From the NCBI GenBank assembly GCA_001820875.1, contig MHRF01000007.1, positions 1 through 59,299 of the forward strand: 59,299 nucleotides of DNA, read 5' to 3'. Shown here in pieces: positions 47,306 to 55,028 of the stretch. A model generated the notes under the pieces. The model was not told the origin of the DNA. It was given only the letters and a program-made list of their open reading frames with translations, and made no database searches. The position numbers and the translations under genes were made by a program. Numbering within the stretch: position 1 is the first letter of the stretch; each line of letters opens with the position of its first letter. Source of the stretch: Candidatus Taylorbacteria bacterium RIFCSPHIGHO2_01_FULL_46_22b. Its GTDB lineage: Bacteria; Patescibacteriota; Minisyncoccia; Phycocordibacterales; DSPV01.

Positions 47306-47707
47306 ATGTTTTTAAAAACACTTGTTTGGTCTCTTAGTGTTGCACTACTAGTATTACTGCTCAATCTTGTTGGATTGCGATACGAATTGTATTGGTATTT
47401 ATGGTGGTATGACATTGTTCTACATTTCTTGGGCGGGCTGGTGCTTGGCCTTGCCGCTACATGGTTTTTTGGTACGGTACACCACCGTTTTGGTCATATA
47501 CGCACGGGGCTTTTAATATCGCTTATACTCTCGTTTGTATTATTTGGAGGGATTGTATGGGAATGGTTTGAATATATTTCGGGCATTACTTTAATCTCTG
47601 TTGCATGGTACCAACTCGATGTATTGATGGATGTACTTATGGATATGTTGGGAGGCATGTGCGCATTTTGGATATGGAAAAAACAAATCAGCAAAAAATA
47701 TGAATGA
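47306..47707 (+). CDS. Small membrane protein, unknown function
   Basis: Four hydrophobic segments; WYDIVLHFLGGLVLG and WEWFEYISG; overlaps the next ATG. Confidence 0.65.
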   Translation: MFLKTLVWSLSVALLVLLLNLVGLRYELYWYLWWYDIVLHFLGGLVLGLAATWFFGTVHHRFGHIRTGLLISLILSFVLFGGIVWEWFEYISGITLISVAWYQLDVLMDVLMDMLGGMCAFWIWKKQISKKYE

Positions 47708-49079
47708 AAAGCCCACAATAACTTTTTTAGGAGGTGTGGGAAGTGCAACGGGCGCAAATTTCCTTCTGAAGTTTCCGGAAAGTCCACGGCCACTTTCCAT
47801 CCTAGTCGATTGCGGGATGTTTCAAGGAGATCGATATGCAACCGAAGAGAATCAGAAACCGTTCGCCTTTGATCCTGCAGCGATAGACTTTCTATTTATC
47901 ACTCACGCACACGCCGATCATATCGGCCGAGTTCCCAAATTGATTAAAGATGGTTTTAGAGGGCCTATATACTCTACGCCGGAGACAAAGATAATTTCTG
48001 AAATTATGTTTGATGACATGGCTACCATTCTCGAGCGGGAGGCGGCTGATAGGGGAGTGACGCCGCTTTATAGTAGGTCAGAAACAGCACAAGCATTGAG
48101 ACAATGGGACGTGATTCCCTACCACAACTCATTTTCACTACCGAATGGGGTTACGGTCACTCCGAAAGATGCAGGGCATATACTCGGGTCTGCGTATTTT
48201 GAGTTCGCACGAAACGGCCAGAAACTTGTTTTTTCCGGCGATCTTGGTAATACTCCTTCGCCTTTGGTTAAGGACACTGAACCGCTTGTAGGCGCGAAAT
48301 ATCTTTTGGTAGAGAGTGTATATGGAGATCGCAATCATGAAGATCGGGAACATCGTGTGGAGAAATTGCGCAACGTGGTGCTCGACTCGATTAAACGAAA
48401 TGGTGTGTTGATTATCCCTGCTTTTTCGCTTGAACGCAGTCAAGTAATTCTCTATGAACTCAATAATTTGGTAGAGGAGGGGAAAATCCCGTCAATTCCG
48501 GTATTTCTTGATTCGCCACTTGCTATAAAATTGACTGCGGTATACAAACGGCTCAAACATGATTTTAAACCTTCAGTACAGCAGGAAATCGCTTCAGGAG
48601 ACGACATATTCAAATTTCCTCGTTTGCAATTTACGCAGACCTCGCAGCAATCTCATCATATTGATTTTGTGCAGAATCCGAAAATCATTATCGCTGGCGG
48701 CGGTATGTCTACAGGCGGGCGAGTAATCGGACATGAAAAAAATTATTTGCCGGACGCTCGCAATACAATTTTACTTGTTGGGTATCAAGCGGTAGGCACA
48801 CTTGGACGTGCGCTCTTTGAAGGATCAAAGACCGTTTCAATTAATGGTGAGGAGGTACCGGTGCGTGCGCACATCGATATGATTAATGGGTATTCATCCC
48901 ACAAAGACTCCGATCACTTAGTCGAATTTATTGCGGGATCTCGAGAAACTTTAAAGCAAGTCTTTACCGTAATGGGCGAACCGAAATCATCTTTATTTCT
49001 GGCGCAACGTATTCGTGACGAGCTTGAAATAGAAGCAATTTATCCGGAACAGGGTAGCACATATACACTGGATTTTTAA
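47700..49079 (+). CDS. Beta-CASP metallo-beta-lactamase RNase (CPSF/RNase J-type superfamily)
   Basis: FLGGVGSATGANFLL, LFITHAHADHIGRVPKLIKDGF, LVFSGDLGNTPSPLV, IIIAGGGMSTGGRVIGHEKNYLPD, INGYSSHKDSDHLVEFI. Confidence 0.92.
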   Translation: MNEKPTITFLGGVGSATGANFLLKFPESPRPLSILVDCGMFQGDRYATEENQKPFAFDPAAIDFLFITHAHADHIGRVPKLIKDGFRGPIYSTPETKIISEIMFDDMATILEREAADRGVTPLYSRSETAQALRQWDVIPYHNSFSLPNGVTVTPKDAGHILGSAYFEFARNGQKLVFSGDLGNTPSPLVKDTEPLVGAKYLLVESVYGDRNHEDREHRVEKLRNVVLDSIKRNGVLIIPAFSLERSQVILYELNNLVEEGKIPSIPVFLDSPLAIKLTAVYKRLKHDFKPSVQQEIASGDDIFKFPRLQFTQTSQQSHHIDFVQNPKIIIAGGGMSTGGRVIGHEKNYLPDARNTILLVGYQAVGTLGRALFEGSKTVSINGEEVPVRAHIDMINGYSSHKDSDHLVEFIAGSRETLKQVFTVMGEPKSSLFLAQRIRDELEIEAIYPEQGSTYTLDF

Positions 49080-49219
49080 TTTGACAGTGCAGGATTTCTC
49101 CATTAATGTTGCGCAGGATTGCCAACAGTGGTTGGTATGTCCTTTCCCAAACAAAAACCGGATAGGCCTTAGGTTCGCGAAAGCGGATAAGAGGTAATCC
49201 ACTGCACAGAGGAAATGCA

Positions 49220-49939
49220 ATGAGTACTACAACAGAGATGGAGTTCCTAAAGGGCGGAGGCAAAACCTTTGAGTTTGTCCGCATAATCGCAAACCTTGTC
49301 CTTGCGCGTGGCGGGACAGAGGAGCACATGCTTAAGATATTGAGGCCCCACGGGCTCGTTTTGGCCAGTGAGGTGGCCGACCTTTTGGTGGGTCGCTCGG
49401 TTTCGGTAGGGCGACCGCTCAAGGATATTGTGCTGGACAATGCGGTGCCAAAAAAATCTCGAGCGGATGCGCTTATGACGATATGTGACCCCAGTCTCGC
49501 CCTTCGAATACTCAAAGATTCAGACGAAAGCGAGTCAGTGCTTACACGCCAAGCAGTTTTCTCGATTGTTGGCATGGGTGATTTAGCCAGACGAGATGAA
49601 TTGTTGCGGGAGGTAGCATTGCTTCCTCGTCGTCACGATGCGAAATTCGCACTGTCTTTCATGAGGAAACAGGAGCACATACTTGAAGTTGTGCTTAAGG
49701 CTGTTTATCAAGAGACATGTCTTGCTGCAGTTAAGAAATTGGATGAAGAGCGTCTCACGCTTGCAGCGAGATGTACAGAGTCAGAAGTCCGGTTTCTTGT
49801 CGCAACCCTTGCACGCGACCCAGATACCCTCCGTTTTTTGGCCGAGGAAGACGAGGTTAACACTCCAGCGATTCGTGCTCAAGCACGAGAACGGATGGAA
49901 ACTTTTGGCCTCATTGTTAGGCACCGTTTGAAGGTTTGA
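49220..49939 (+). CDS. Hypothetical helical protein
   Basis: SD GAGGAA before ATG; TTGACA-N17-TAATGT about 115 nt upstream; terminator downstream. Confidence 0.6.
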   Translation: MSTTTEMEFLKGGGKTFEFVRIIANLVLARGGTEEHMLKILRPHGLVLASEVADLLVGRSVSVGRPLKDIVLDNAVPKKSRADALMTICDPSLALRILKDSDESESVLTRQAVFSIVGMGDLARRDELLREVALLPRRHDAKFALSFMRKQEHILEVVLKAVYQETCLAAVKKLDEERLTLAARCTESEVRFLVATLARDPDTLRFLAEEDEVNTPAIRAQARERMETFGLIVRHRLKV

Positions 49940-49949
49940 GTTACAACGA

Positions 49950-49986
49950 AAGCGCCCCGCATCCTGCGGGGCGCCCTCTTTTTATT
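49950..49986. terminator. Bidirectional terminator between convergent genes
   Basis: GCGCCCCGCA-tcc-TGCGGGGCGC followed by CCTCTTTTTATTT. Confidence 0.85.
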
Positions 49987-50330
49987 TACTTGACTGAAGC
50001 GACAATGCGCTTGAATGATTCAGGCTTATTTTCGGCAAGCGTTGCGAGAATTTTCCGGTCCACCAAGATGCCTTTTTTCTTAAGTGCTCCTATAAAGGTG
50101 TTGTAAGAAAAATTAGAGGAGGCGAGTGCCGCATTGATGCGGACATTCCACAGGCGGCGATACGAACCTTTCTTGTCGCGTCGGTGTGCAAATGCCGAGC
50201 TTCCCGCATGAACAATGGCTTCATACGCCTGTCGCTCTTTTTTTGAACGTCCATGGCGATAGCCTTTCACTCGTCGCAAAACATTGCGGCGGGTTTTTAA
50301 TGCATTTACTCCTTTTTTTACTCTAGTCAT
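49986..50330 (-). CDS. rplT: 50S ribosomal protein L20
   Basis: VKKGVNALKTRRNVLRRVKGYRHGRSKKERQAYEAIVHAGSSAFAHRRDKKGSYRRLWNVRINAA. Confidence 0.96.
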   Translation of the reverse strand: MTRVKKGVNALKTRRNVLRRVKGYRHGRSKKERQAYEAIVHAGSSAFAHRRDKKGSYRRLWNVRINAALASSNFSYNTFIGALKKKGILVDRKILATLAENKPESFKRIVASVK

Positions 50331-50363
50331 GAAAAATAATTACCGATTGATTGTGTAACTTTA

Positions 50364-50546
50364 TTAAGTGGTGATGAAGCGACTTGATGATTTCTGTGTG
50401 ATGACGAAACTTGTCATGCGTTTCTTGGCAAGCTGGTGTCGGCGTCCTTCTTTTGCATTGAAATGGTTATGACCTTTCGCGCGCATTTTTATTTTGCCGT
50501 TTTTGGTCACGCGCAAGCGTTTCATAAATGTTTTGTTTGTTTTCAT
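50364..50546 (-). CDS. rpmI: 50S ribosomal protein L35
   Basis: TNKTFMKRLRVTKNGKIKMRAKGHNHFNAKEGRRHQLAKKRM; between infC and rplT. Confidence 0.9.
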   Translation of the reverse strand: MKTNKTFMKRLRVTKNGKIKMRAKGHNHFNAKEGRRHQLAKKRMTSFVITQKSSSRFITT

Positions 50547-50586
50547 CGCTGTTGTATTACGTGTTTCTACTGTCTTTCTTGTCTAA

Positions 50587-50628
50587 ATTCATTATTCTTC
50601 ATTCTATATTCCATCTTCCTATTCAATT
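50587..50628. repeat. Degenerate heptamer tandem repeat between infC and rpmI
   Basis: ATTCATT-ATTCTTC-ATTCTAT-ATTCCAT, then more degenerate units. Confidence 0.7.
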
Positions 50629-51137
50629 TACACTTTCTCTATAACCAAACTCAACCCCTTCGGGCTCTTTTGAGCGGGTTCCGCAATCTTGTGGCTCTCG
50701 GGAATAAGCTTGAGGATTCGTTCCAAACGTTCTTTGAGGAACTTCTGGTCCATATATTTTGCTCGTCCTCGCAAGAACAAATCAACTTTGATTCGATGTC
50801 CTTCCTTGAGCCACTCTCCCGCTTTCTTTGCTTTAAGAGTCAAATCGTGCTCTCCGGTGCCGATAGTCAGCTGGATGGCCTTGGTTTCTACGTTGTGAAT
50901 CTTGGATTTTGCCTCCTTTTGCTTTTTGTTTTCCGAATACTGGAATTTACCATAATCCATGATTTTTGCAACCGGTGGGTCTGCAAAAGGGGAAATTTCA
51001 ATCAAATCAAGCTCTGCAGCCTGTGCGCGGAGAAGTGCTTCGGCAAGGGTAAGTACCCCAAAATTTTCTCCTTCTTCACCTACCACCCGTAGAGAGGGTG
51101 CGGTGATCGCTTTATTGATTCTATTTTTCGGCTGCAC
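50628..51137 (-). CDS. infC: Translation initiation factor IF-3
   Basis: NKAITAPSLRVVGEEGENFGVLTLAEALLRAQAAELDLIEISPFADPPVAKIMDYGKFQYSENKKQKEAKSK. Confidence 0.96.
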   Translation of the reverse strand: MQPKNRINKAITAPSLRVVGEEGENFGVLTLAEALLRAQAAELDLIEISPFADPPVAKIMDYGKFQYSENKKQKEAKSKIHNVETKAIQLTIGTGEHDLTLKAKKAGEWLKEGHRIKVDLFLRGRAKYMDQKFLKERLERILKLIPESHKIAEPAQKSPKGLSLVIEKV

Positions 51138-51210
51138 TCGGTGTGTGATTAAGAAGGGTTTTAGACATCCTTTATATCATATATTCGTGATAATACAAGG
51201 GCTTTTAGGA

Positions 51211-51590
51211 CAAAAAGAAATGGCCCACAGTGCGCGTGGCGAGACAACGCACTGTGGGCCTACCATTTGCTCTTGGGCCCTGTGGGGTTGAGGTCGGCTC
51301 AACCCTAAAGGAAGTCGACCACAAGGCCGCGCACACAATTGAAGAGGAGCGAAAAACCTCTCCTTCTTTGTACGCGTACTACGCTCGGGCCTACATACGG
51401 GTTGGGATCCCTCTTCCACTCGGAAGCAGTTGTCGGTCCCAACGTTCGGAGGCAATCTCAAGCCCCGTACCGTTTTTCTGGCGTCTCTGATTTCTCGGAG
51501 AATTTATCCAAGAGCGCAGACCCCGCCAGCGGGTTCGAGAAATACATTGAAAGCCGCCCCCATATTCCCTTTTAGGCACTACTCTGTCAA
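51211..51590 (-). promoter_or_regulatory. Long structured infC leader or ncRNA with terminator/attenuator hairpin
   Basis: Minus strand: TTGACA (51590-51585)-N17-GAATAT promoter, multiple hairpins, then GGCCCACAGTGCG...CGCACTGTGGGCC (51260-51222) with ATTTCTTTTTG tail, 74 nt before the infC start. Confidence 0.6.
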
Positions 51591-51593
51591 GTT

Positions 51594-52202
51594 TTAGGCG
51601 ATACGAGGACGCAAGAGACCAAAGCAAATTAAAGTGACACCTGTTCCCAAGAGGAGCCCTCCTAGTATGTCTATGAACGAATGTGCGCCAAGTAGGAGTC
51701 TGCTGGTACCAACAAGGAGAGGTACGAGAATACAGATACTTGTGAAAATAATTTTTCGGGAGCCAGAGTATTTTGACAATGAGATCAGTAGGATTAATAC
51801 ACACAGGGAGGTTGCTGTTGCCGTGTGGCCACTCGGGTAAGAGAATCCAACGGTTTCAACCAAGAGAGATAATGGGCGGGGGATGTGAAAAAGAATTTTG
51901 AGGATGGGTATGGAAATTCCTACGATACCTATCGACAATATCCATGTCGCCAGATTGCGCCATTGCATGGTAAGCGCGAGTGCGATAATCGCCCAAAGCG
52001 AGATAATAATAGCCAACCATCCGCTCCCAAGTTGAGTGAAAACAATCGCCAATATTAAGAGTACTTGGCTAGAGGTTACAGAGAGAGACAGGTCGGTGGG
52101 GATAGGAGTCTTCAGTTCACCCAAAAGTACCCCTATGACGATCACGGCAAGTAGGGACAGTATTCCAGCAAGAATGGTTAGAGATGAAGTGCGACTTGGC
52201 AT
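51594..52202 (-). CDS. PAP2-superfamily membrane phosphatase
   Basis: KILFHIPRPLSLL, SYPSGHTATATSL, GTSRLLLGAHSFIDILGGLLLG. ATG 6 nt after TATAAT. Confidence 0.85.
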   Translation of the reverse strand: MPSRTSSLTILAGILSLLAVIVIGVLLGELKTPIPTDLSLSVTSSQVLLILAIVFTQLGSGWLAIIISLWAIIALALTMQWRNLATWILSIGIVGISIPILKILFHIPRPLSLLVETVGFSYPSGHTATATSLCVLILLISLSKYSGSRKIIFTSICILVPLLVGTSRLLLGAHSFIDILGGLLLGTGVTLICFGLLRPRIA

Positions 52203-52209
52203 GAGTGTA

Positions 52210-52437
52210 TTATAGCGCCAAAAGGAAAGGGCTGCTCTGCGACTTTGTCGCAGAGCAGCCCGCTCTTCTTTTGCGTTTTCTCCTTCTCTTTTTTCTGCCA
52301 GACTTTTTCCCGTGATGGCTTTGGAAATCAGTGTCCTCCTCATCATGGCAGCTGCAACTACAGCGTTCACCGGCTCCATCGTTGGTTTTGTTGCAGAGAT
52401 AATGCTGCCCATTTTCGCACGCAGAAAATTTAGGCAT
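52210..52437 (-). CDS. Small Cys/His-rich, basic-tailed protein
   Basis: MPKFSACENGQHYLCNKTNDGAGERCSCSCHDEEDT... then KKSGRKKRRRKRKRRAG. Confidence 0.5.
   Translation of the reverse strand: MPKFSACENGQHYLCNKTNDGAGERCSCSCHDEEDTDFQSHHGKKSGRKKRRRKRKRRAGCSATKSQSSPFLLAL
52229..52261. terminator. Perfect 15-bp terminator hairpin
   Basis: GGGCTGCTCTGCGAC-ttt-GTCGCAGAGCAGCCC with T-rich tail on the minus strand (CCCTTTCCTTTT). Confidence 0.8.
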
Positions 52438-52579
52438 TACGATTTCCTCCTTTCTGGGGTTCGCCCAACTGCATTCTAACTACTGGCTTCTTTTTGTCCA
52501 CTTAGAAAAAAATCAAGCTTTTCTTTATAGAAAATGAAACCGCGCCCCGCCAAAGACGGGGCGCGCGCGATGAGGAGAG

Positions 52580-52804
52580 TTACACAGCAAGCCCGTGCTC
52601 CCTACTTCTTCGTTCCACCTCTCCGCAGTCGATGAGGTGTTGGACACAGAAGTTTCGCCCTTCTCTTGATTGTTCGGGGTTGGGATCAATCTTGAACTGT
52701 TCTCCCGTACCCCAGACATTGAGGGCGTCAAACGCCTGTGCGACGAGACGTGCATTGTGTGTCAGCAATCCAACTTTTGGTTTCGGTTGATCGGTGGTAT
52801 TCAT
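52580..52804 (-). CDS. Small hypothetical protein
   Basis: Isolated ORF MNTTDQPKPKVGLLTHNARLVAQAF...; GC-rich terminator-like hairpin downstream (about 52540-52570). Confidence 0.45.
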   Translation of the reverse strand: MNTTDQPKPKVGLLTHNARLVAQAFDALNVWGTGEQFKIDPNPEQSREGRNFCVQHLIDCGEVERRSREHGLAV

Positions 52805-52929
52805 GATCGGTAGGGGGTTGCACCTAACGTCGATTTTATACCTCCGCTTTACAAGCGCAAGTAACGGAAGTGCATAAGTTTTCTAGCGAATCTACCGAAA
52901 CTATTTCTGATATATAGTATGATGTAGAT

Positions 52930-53358
52930 ATGTTGTACCAAGATTTTCTCAAAGAAATGAAAGTGTGCCCGTTCTGTGCGGGCAAAGATCGTATTATTGC
53001 TGAGACAGATCGTGCGTTTTTGACCTATGCACTCGCACCGTATTACCAACATCATTTATTGGTAATCCCCAAACGCCACGTGCATTCAAGAGATGAACTT
53101 ACCGCAGAGGAGAAAGCTGATATTGACGCGCTTCAGTTGCAAGGTCTTAAGGCACTCAAAAATCTTGGACACGAAAACGTCACTTTTTTAGAACGCGATG
53201 GGAATACAAAGAATAAATCAGTTGAACATATGCACTTTCACCTTATCCCCGAGATTTTGATTGGAGATCTAGATCATGTCGGAGAGCCGCGGAAAGTGTT
53301 AACTCAAATTCAAATAGATGAGACTGTTGCCGAGGTATCAAGAGCGCTAGGGAAGTAA
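52930..53358 (+). CDS. HIT family hydrolase
   Basis: CPFCAGKDRIIAETDRAFLTYALAPYYQHHLLVIPKRHV...KSVEHMHFHLIPE. Confidence 0.9.
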   Translation: MLYQDFLKEMKVCPFCAGKDRIIAETDRAFLTYALAPYYQHHLLVIPKRHVHSRDELTAEEKADIDALQLQGLKALKNLGHENVTFLERDGNTKNKSVEHMHFHLIPEILIGDLDHVGEPRKVLTQIQIDETVAEVSRALGK

Positions 53359-53442
53359 GAAGTCGTTACCACCACCATCAGATTTTTCTTAGAAAGGGTT
53401 TTTCGGGCTGTGTAAAGTGTCTCCAAAGAACTCGGTAATTTG

Positions 53443-53574
53443 TTACAACAGAGATTTCACTATAAATACAACGAGAGCAATAACGAGGAGCGTGTGAATT
53501 AAGTTTCCTCCTACTTTGAAGCTAAATCCCAAAACCCAGAGGATGAGCAAAACAATAATAATTGTATAAAACAT
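53443..53574 (-). CDS. Small membrane protein, lmo0937-like (below the ORF track cutoff)
   Basis: Translation MFYTIIIVLLILWVLGFSFKVGGNLIHTLLVIALVVFIVKSLL*; starts 5 nt downstream of the sigma gene stop. Confidence 0.75.
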   Translation of the reverse strand: MFYTIIIVLLILWVLGFSFKVGGNLIHTLLVIALVVFIVKSLL

Positions 53575-53578
53575 GTTT

Positions 53579-54100
53579 TTAGTAAGTGAATTTGTAGAGG
53601 AGTTTAAGCTTTTCAAGTCCTCGATGTGCCTGTACTGCTATCGTGTTGCGGGATTTTCCCGTAATCAGAGACATTTCCTTTAAGGAGAGATCCTGCACAT
53701 AGCGCATGCGCATTACTTTCTGGTATGCGAGCGGGAGTCTTGCAATCAAAAGGAATGCTGCCTTCCCGTCCAATACGTTTAACAGGGTCTCTGATTCGTC
53801 CGGCGCATGTGGATCAAACCCTTCTTCAAGAAGTGAATCAAGTGACGTAGTCTTTCGTTTTCTGTATTCATCCACAATGAGGTGGTTGAGTATGTGAAAG
53901 AGAAAAGCTCTCATCATCTCGATCTTTCCGCCTCTCACCAGATATTTCCACGTTTTCATAAAAGTTTCTTGCACCAAGTCTTGCCCGCGTTCGTGATCAC
54001 GCATTTTGAAAAACGCATGTGCATTAAGCCCTCGCTCAAAATTGTAGTGAGCGAGAGTCAATTGAGATTTTCTCTCGGTATCTTGTGCGTAAGTCATCAT
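53579..54100 (-). CDS. ECF-type RNA polymerase sigma factor (copy 1)
   Basis: HAFFKMRDHERGQDLVQETFMKTWKYL, FLFHILNHLIVDEYRKRK, LPLAYQKVMRMRYVQDLSLKEMSLITGKSRNTIAVQAHRGLEKL. Start reassigned to the ATG at 54100 (54097 possible) because the promoter motif overlaps the longer ORF. Confidence 0.88.
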   Translation of the reverse strand: MMTYAQDTERKSQLTLAHYNFERGLNAHAFFKMRDHERGQDLVQETFMKTWKYLVRGGKIEMMRAFLFHILNHLIVDEYRKRKTTSLDSLLEEGFDPHAPDESETLLNVLDGKAAFLLIARLPLAYQKVMRMRYVQDLSLKEMSLITGKSRNTIAVQAHRGLEKLKLLYKFTY

Positions 54101-54105
54101 ATATT

Positions 54106-54133
54106 GAGCCGTTCCCATTCGAGTTTTATTACA
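54106..54133 (-). promoter_or_regulatory. Candidate alternative-sigma promoter TGTAAT-N16-CGGCTC (autoregulatory)
   Basis: Minus strand TGTAATAAAACTCGAATGGGAACGGCTC. Confidence 0.6.
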
Positions 54134-54296
54134 GGGGTATTACAGAGAGGTGTCCCTCATAGGAAAATAGCCTTATCCTTACACCTTTAATACATGCCGT
54201 ACCCGTTTCTTCATTGCACTGGTATTACAGTTGGATTGCCAAGGAATGAGTTGTTTTCGTACTATCATATGACACTCCCGAATCTCTTTTGTGAGC

Positions 54297-54324
54297 TGTA
54301 ACAATCTAGGCTATTTAACGGCTT
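54297..54324 (+). promoter_or_regulatory. Candidate alternative-sigma promoter TGTAAC-N16-CGGCTT
   Basis: TGTAACAATCTAGGCTATTTAACGGCTT, directly before the PAS gene. Confidence 0.6.
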
Positions 54325-54330
54325 ATGGGT

Positions 54331-54915
54331 ATGGAAAAAACCAATGTAGGCGAGGGGGGAGTTATCAAACCGATGGGGTCTGATTTTGTGAAGCGTGTGT
54401 GGGAAGAAAGCTGGACGTATATAAAGACAGTCGTAGATATCGTACGCGAACCAGTTTTGATTCTCGACAAAGATTTTCGAGTAATGGCGGCCAATGAGTC
54501 TTTCTATAGGACATTTCAGGTTGAACAGAAGGATACCGAGAAGCAGATTGTGTATAAACTTGGAAATGGGCAGTGGGACATTCCAGCGCTTCGAAAACTA
54601 CTTGAAAATATCCTGCCTAAAAATACCTTTTTCAAGGGGTTTGAGGTAACGCATGAATTTCCAGTCATCGGGCGCAAGGTTATGATTTTAAATGCACGTC
54701 AAATCCATCATTTTAAAGAAGGCGCATCCTCGGAGCATTTCCCCCCCATTATTTTGCTTGCTATGGAAGATGTGACGGACATGATGGTGGTTGCCGAGAC
54801 ATTGGCGAGTCATGCAAAACAGATTGAAAAGAGACTAACCGAACAAACAAAGAAGCTCGAGCTTCATATTGGAAAACTTGAGAAGGAGATTACTGAATTG
54901 AAGCAAAAAGCGTAA
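54331..54915 (+). CDS. PAS-domain protein with C-terminal coiled coil, no kinase domain
   Basis: DIVREPVLILDKDFRVMAANESFYRTFQVEQKDTEKQIVYKLGNGQWDIPALRKLLENILP; C-terminal heptad-like KKLELHIGKLEKEITELKQKA. ATG 54325 is also possible. Confidence 0.75.
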   Translation: MEKTNVGEGGVIKPMGSDFVKRVWEESWTYIKTVVDIVREPVLILDKDFRVMAANESFYRTFQVEQKDTEKQIVYKLGNGQWDIPALRKLLENILPKNTFFKGFEVTHEFPVIGRKVMILNARQIHHFKEGASSEHFPPIILLAMEDVTDMMVVAETLASHAKQIEKRLTEQTKKLELHIGKLEKEITELKQKA

Positions 54916-54926
54916 TTTTGATCGAT

Positions 54927-54954
54927 TGTAATGCTTAGAACCTTCAGACGGCTT
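54927..54954 (+). promoter_or_regulatory. Candidate alternative-sigma promoter TGTAAT-N16-CGGCTT
   Basis: TGTAATGCTTAGAACCTTCAGACGGCTT upstream of 55029. Confidence 0.6.
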
Positions 54955-55028
54955 CACAGGTGACAGTATACATACGGGGGTCGACTATATAAGTCTCTAG
55001 TTACTCAATACATTAAACAAAATATATT

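Noticed and set aside
51211-51590. RNase P RNA or tmRNA candidate
   Set aside because: I could not find the conserved RNase P motifs (e.g. GAGGAAAGUCC) or a tRNA-like acceptor/TPsiC end or tag ORF; a leader/attenuator reading fits better.
52910-53358. Two HIT proteins in the window as a duplication event
   Set aside because: The two HIT proteins (10325 and 52930) are divergent members of a common family and not evidence of recent duplication.
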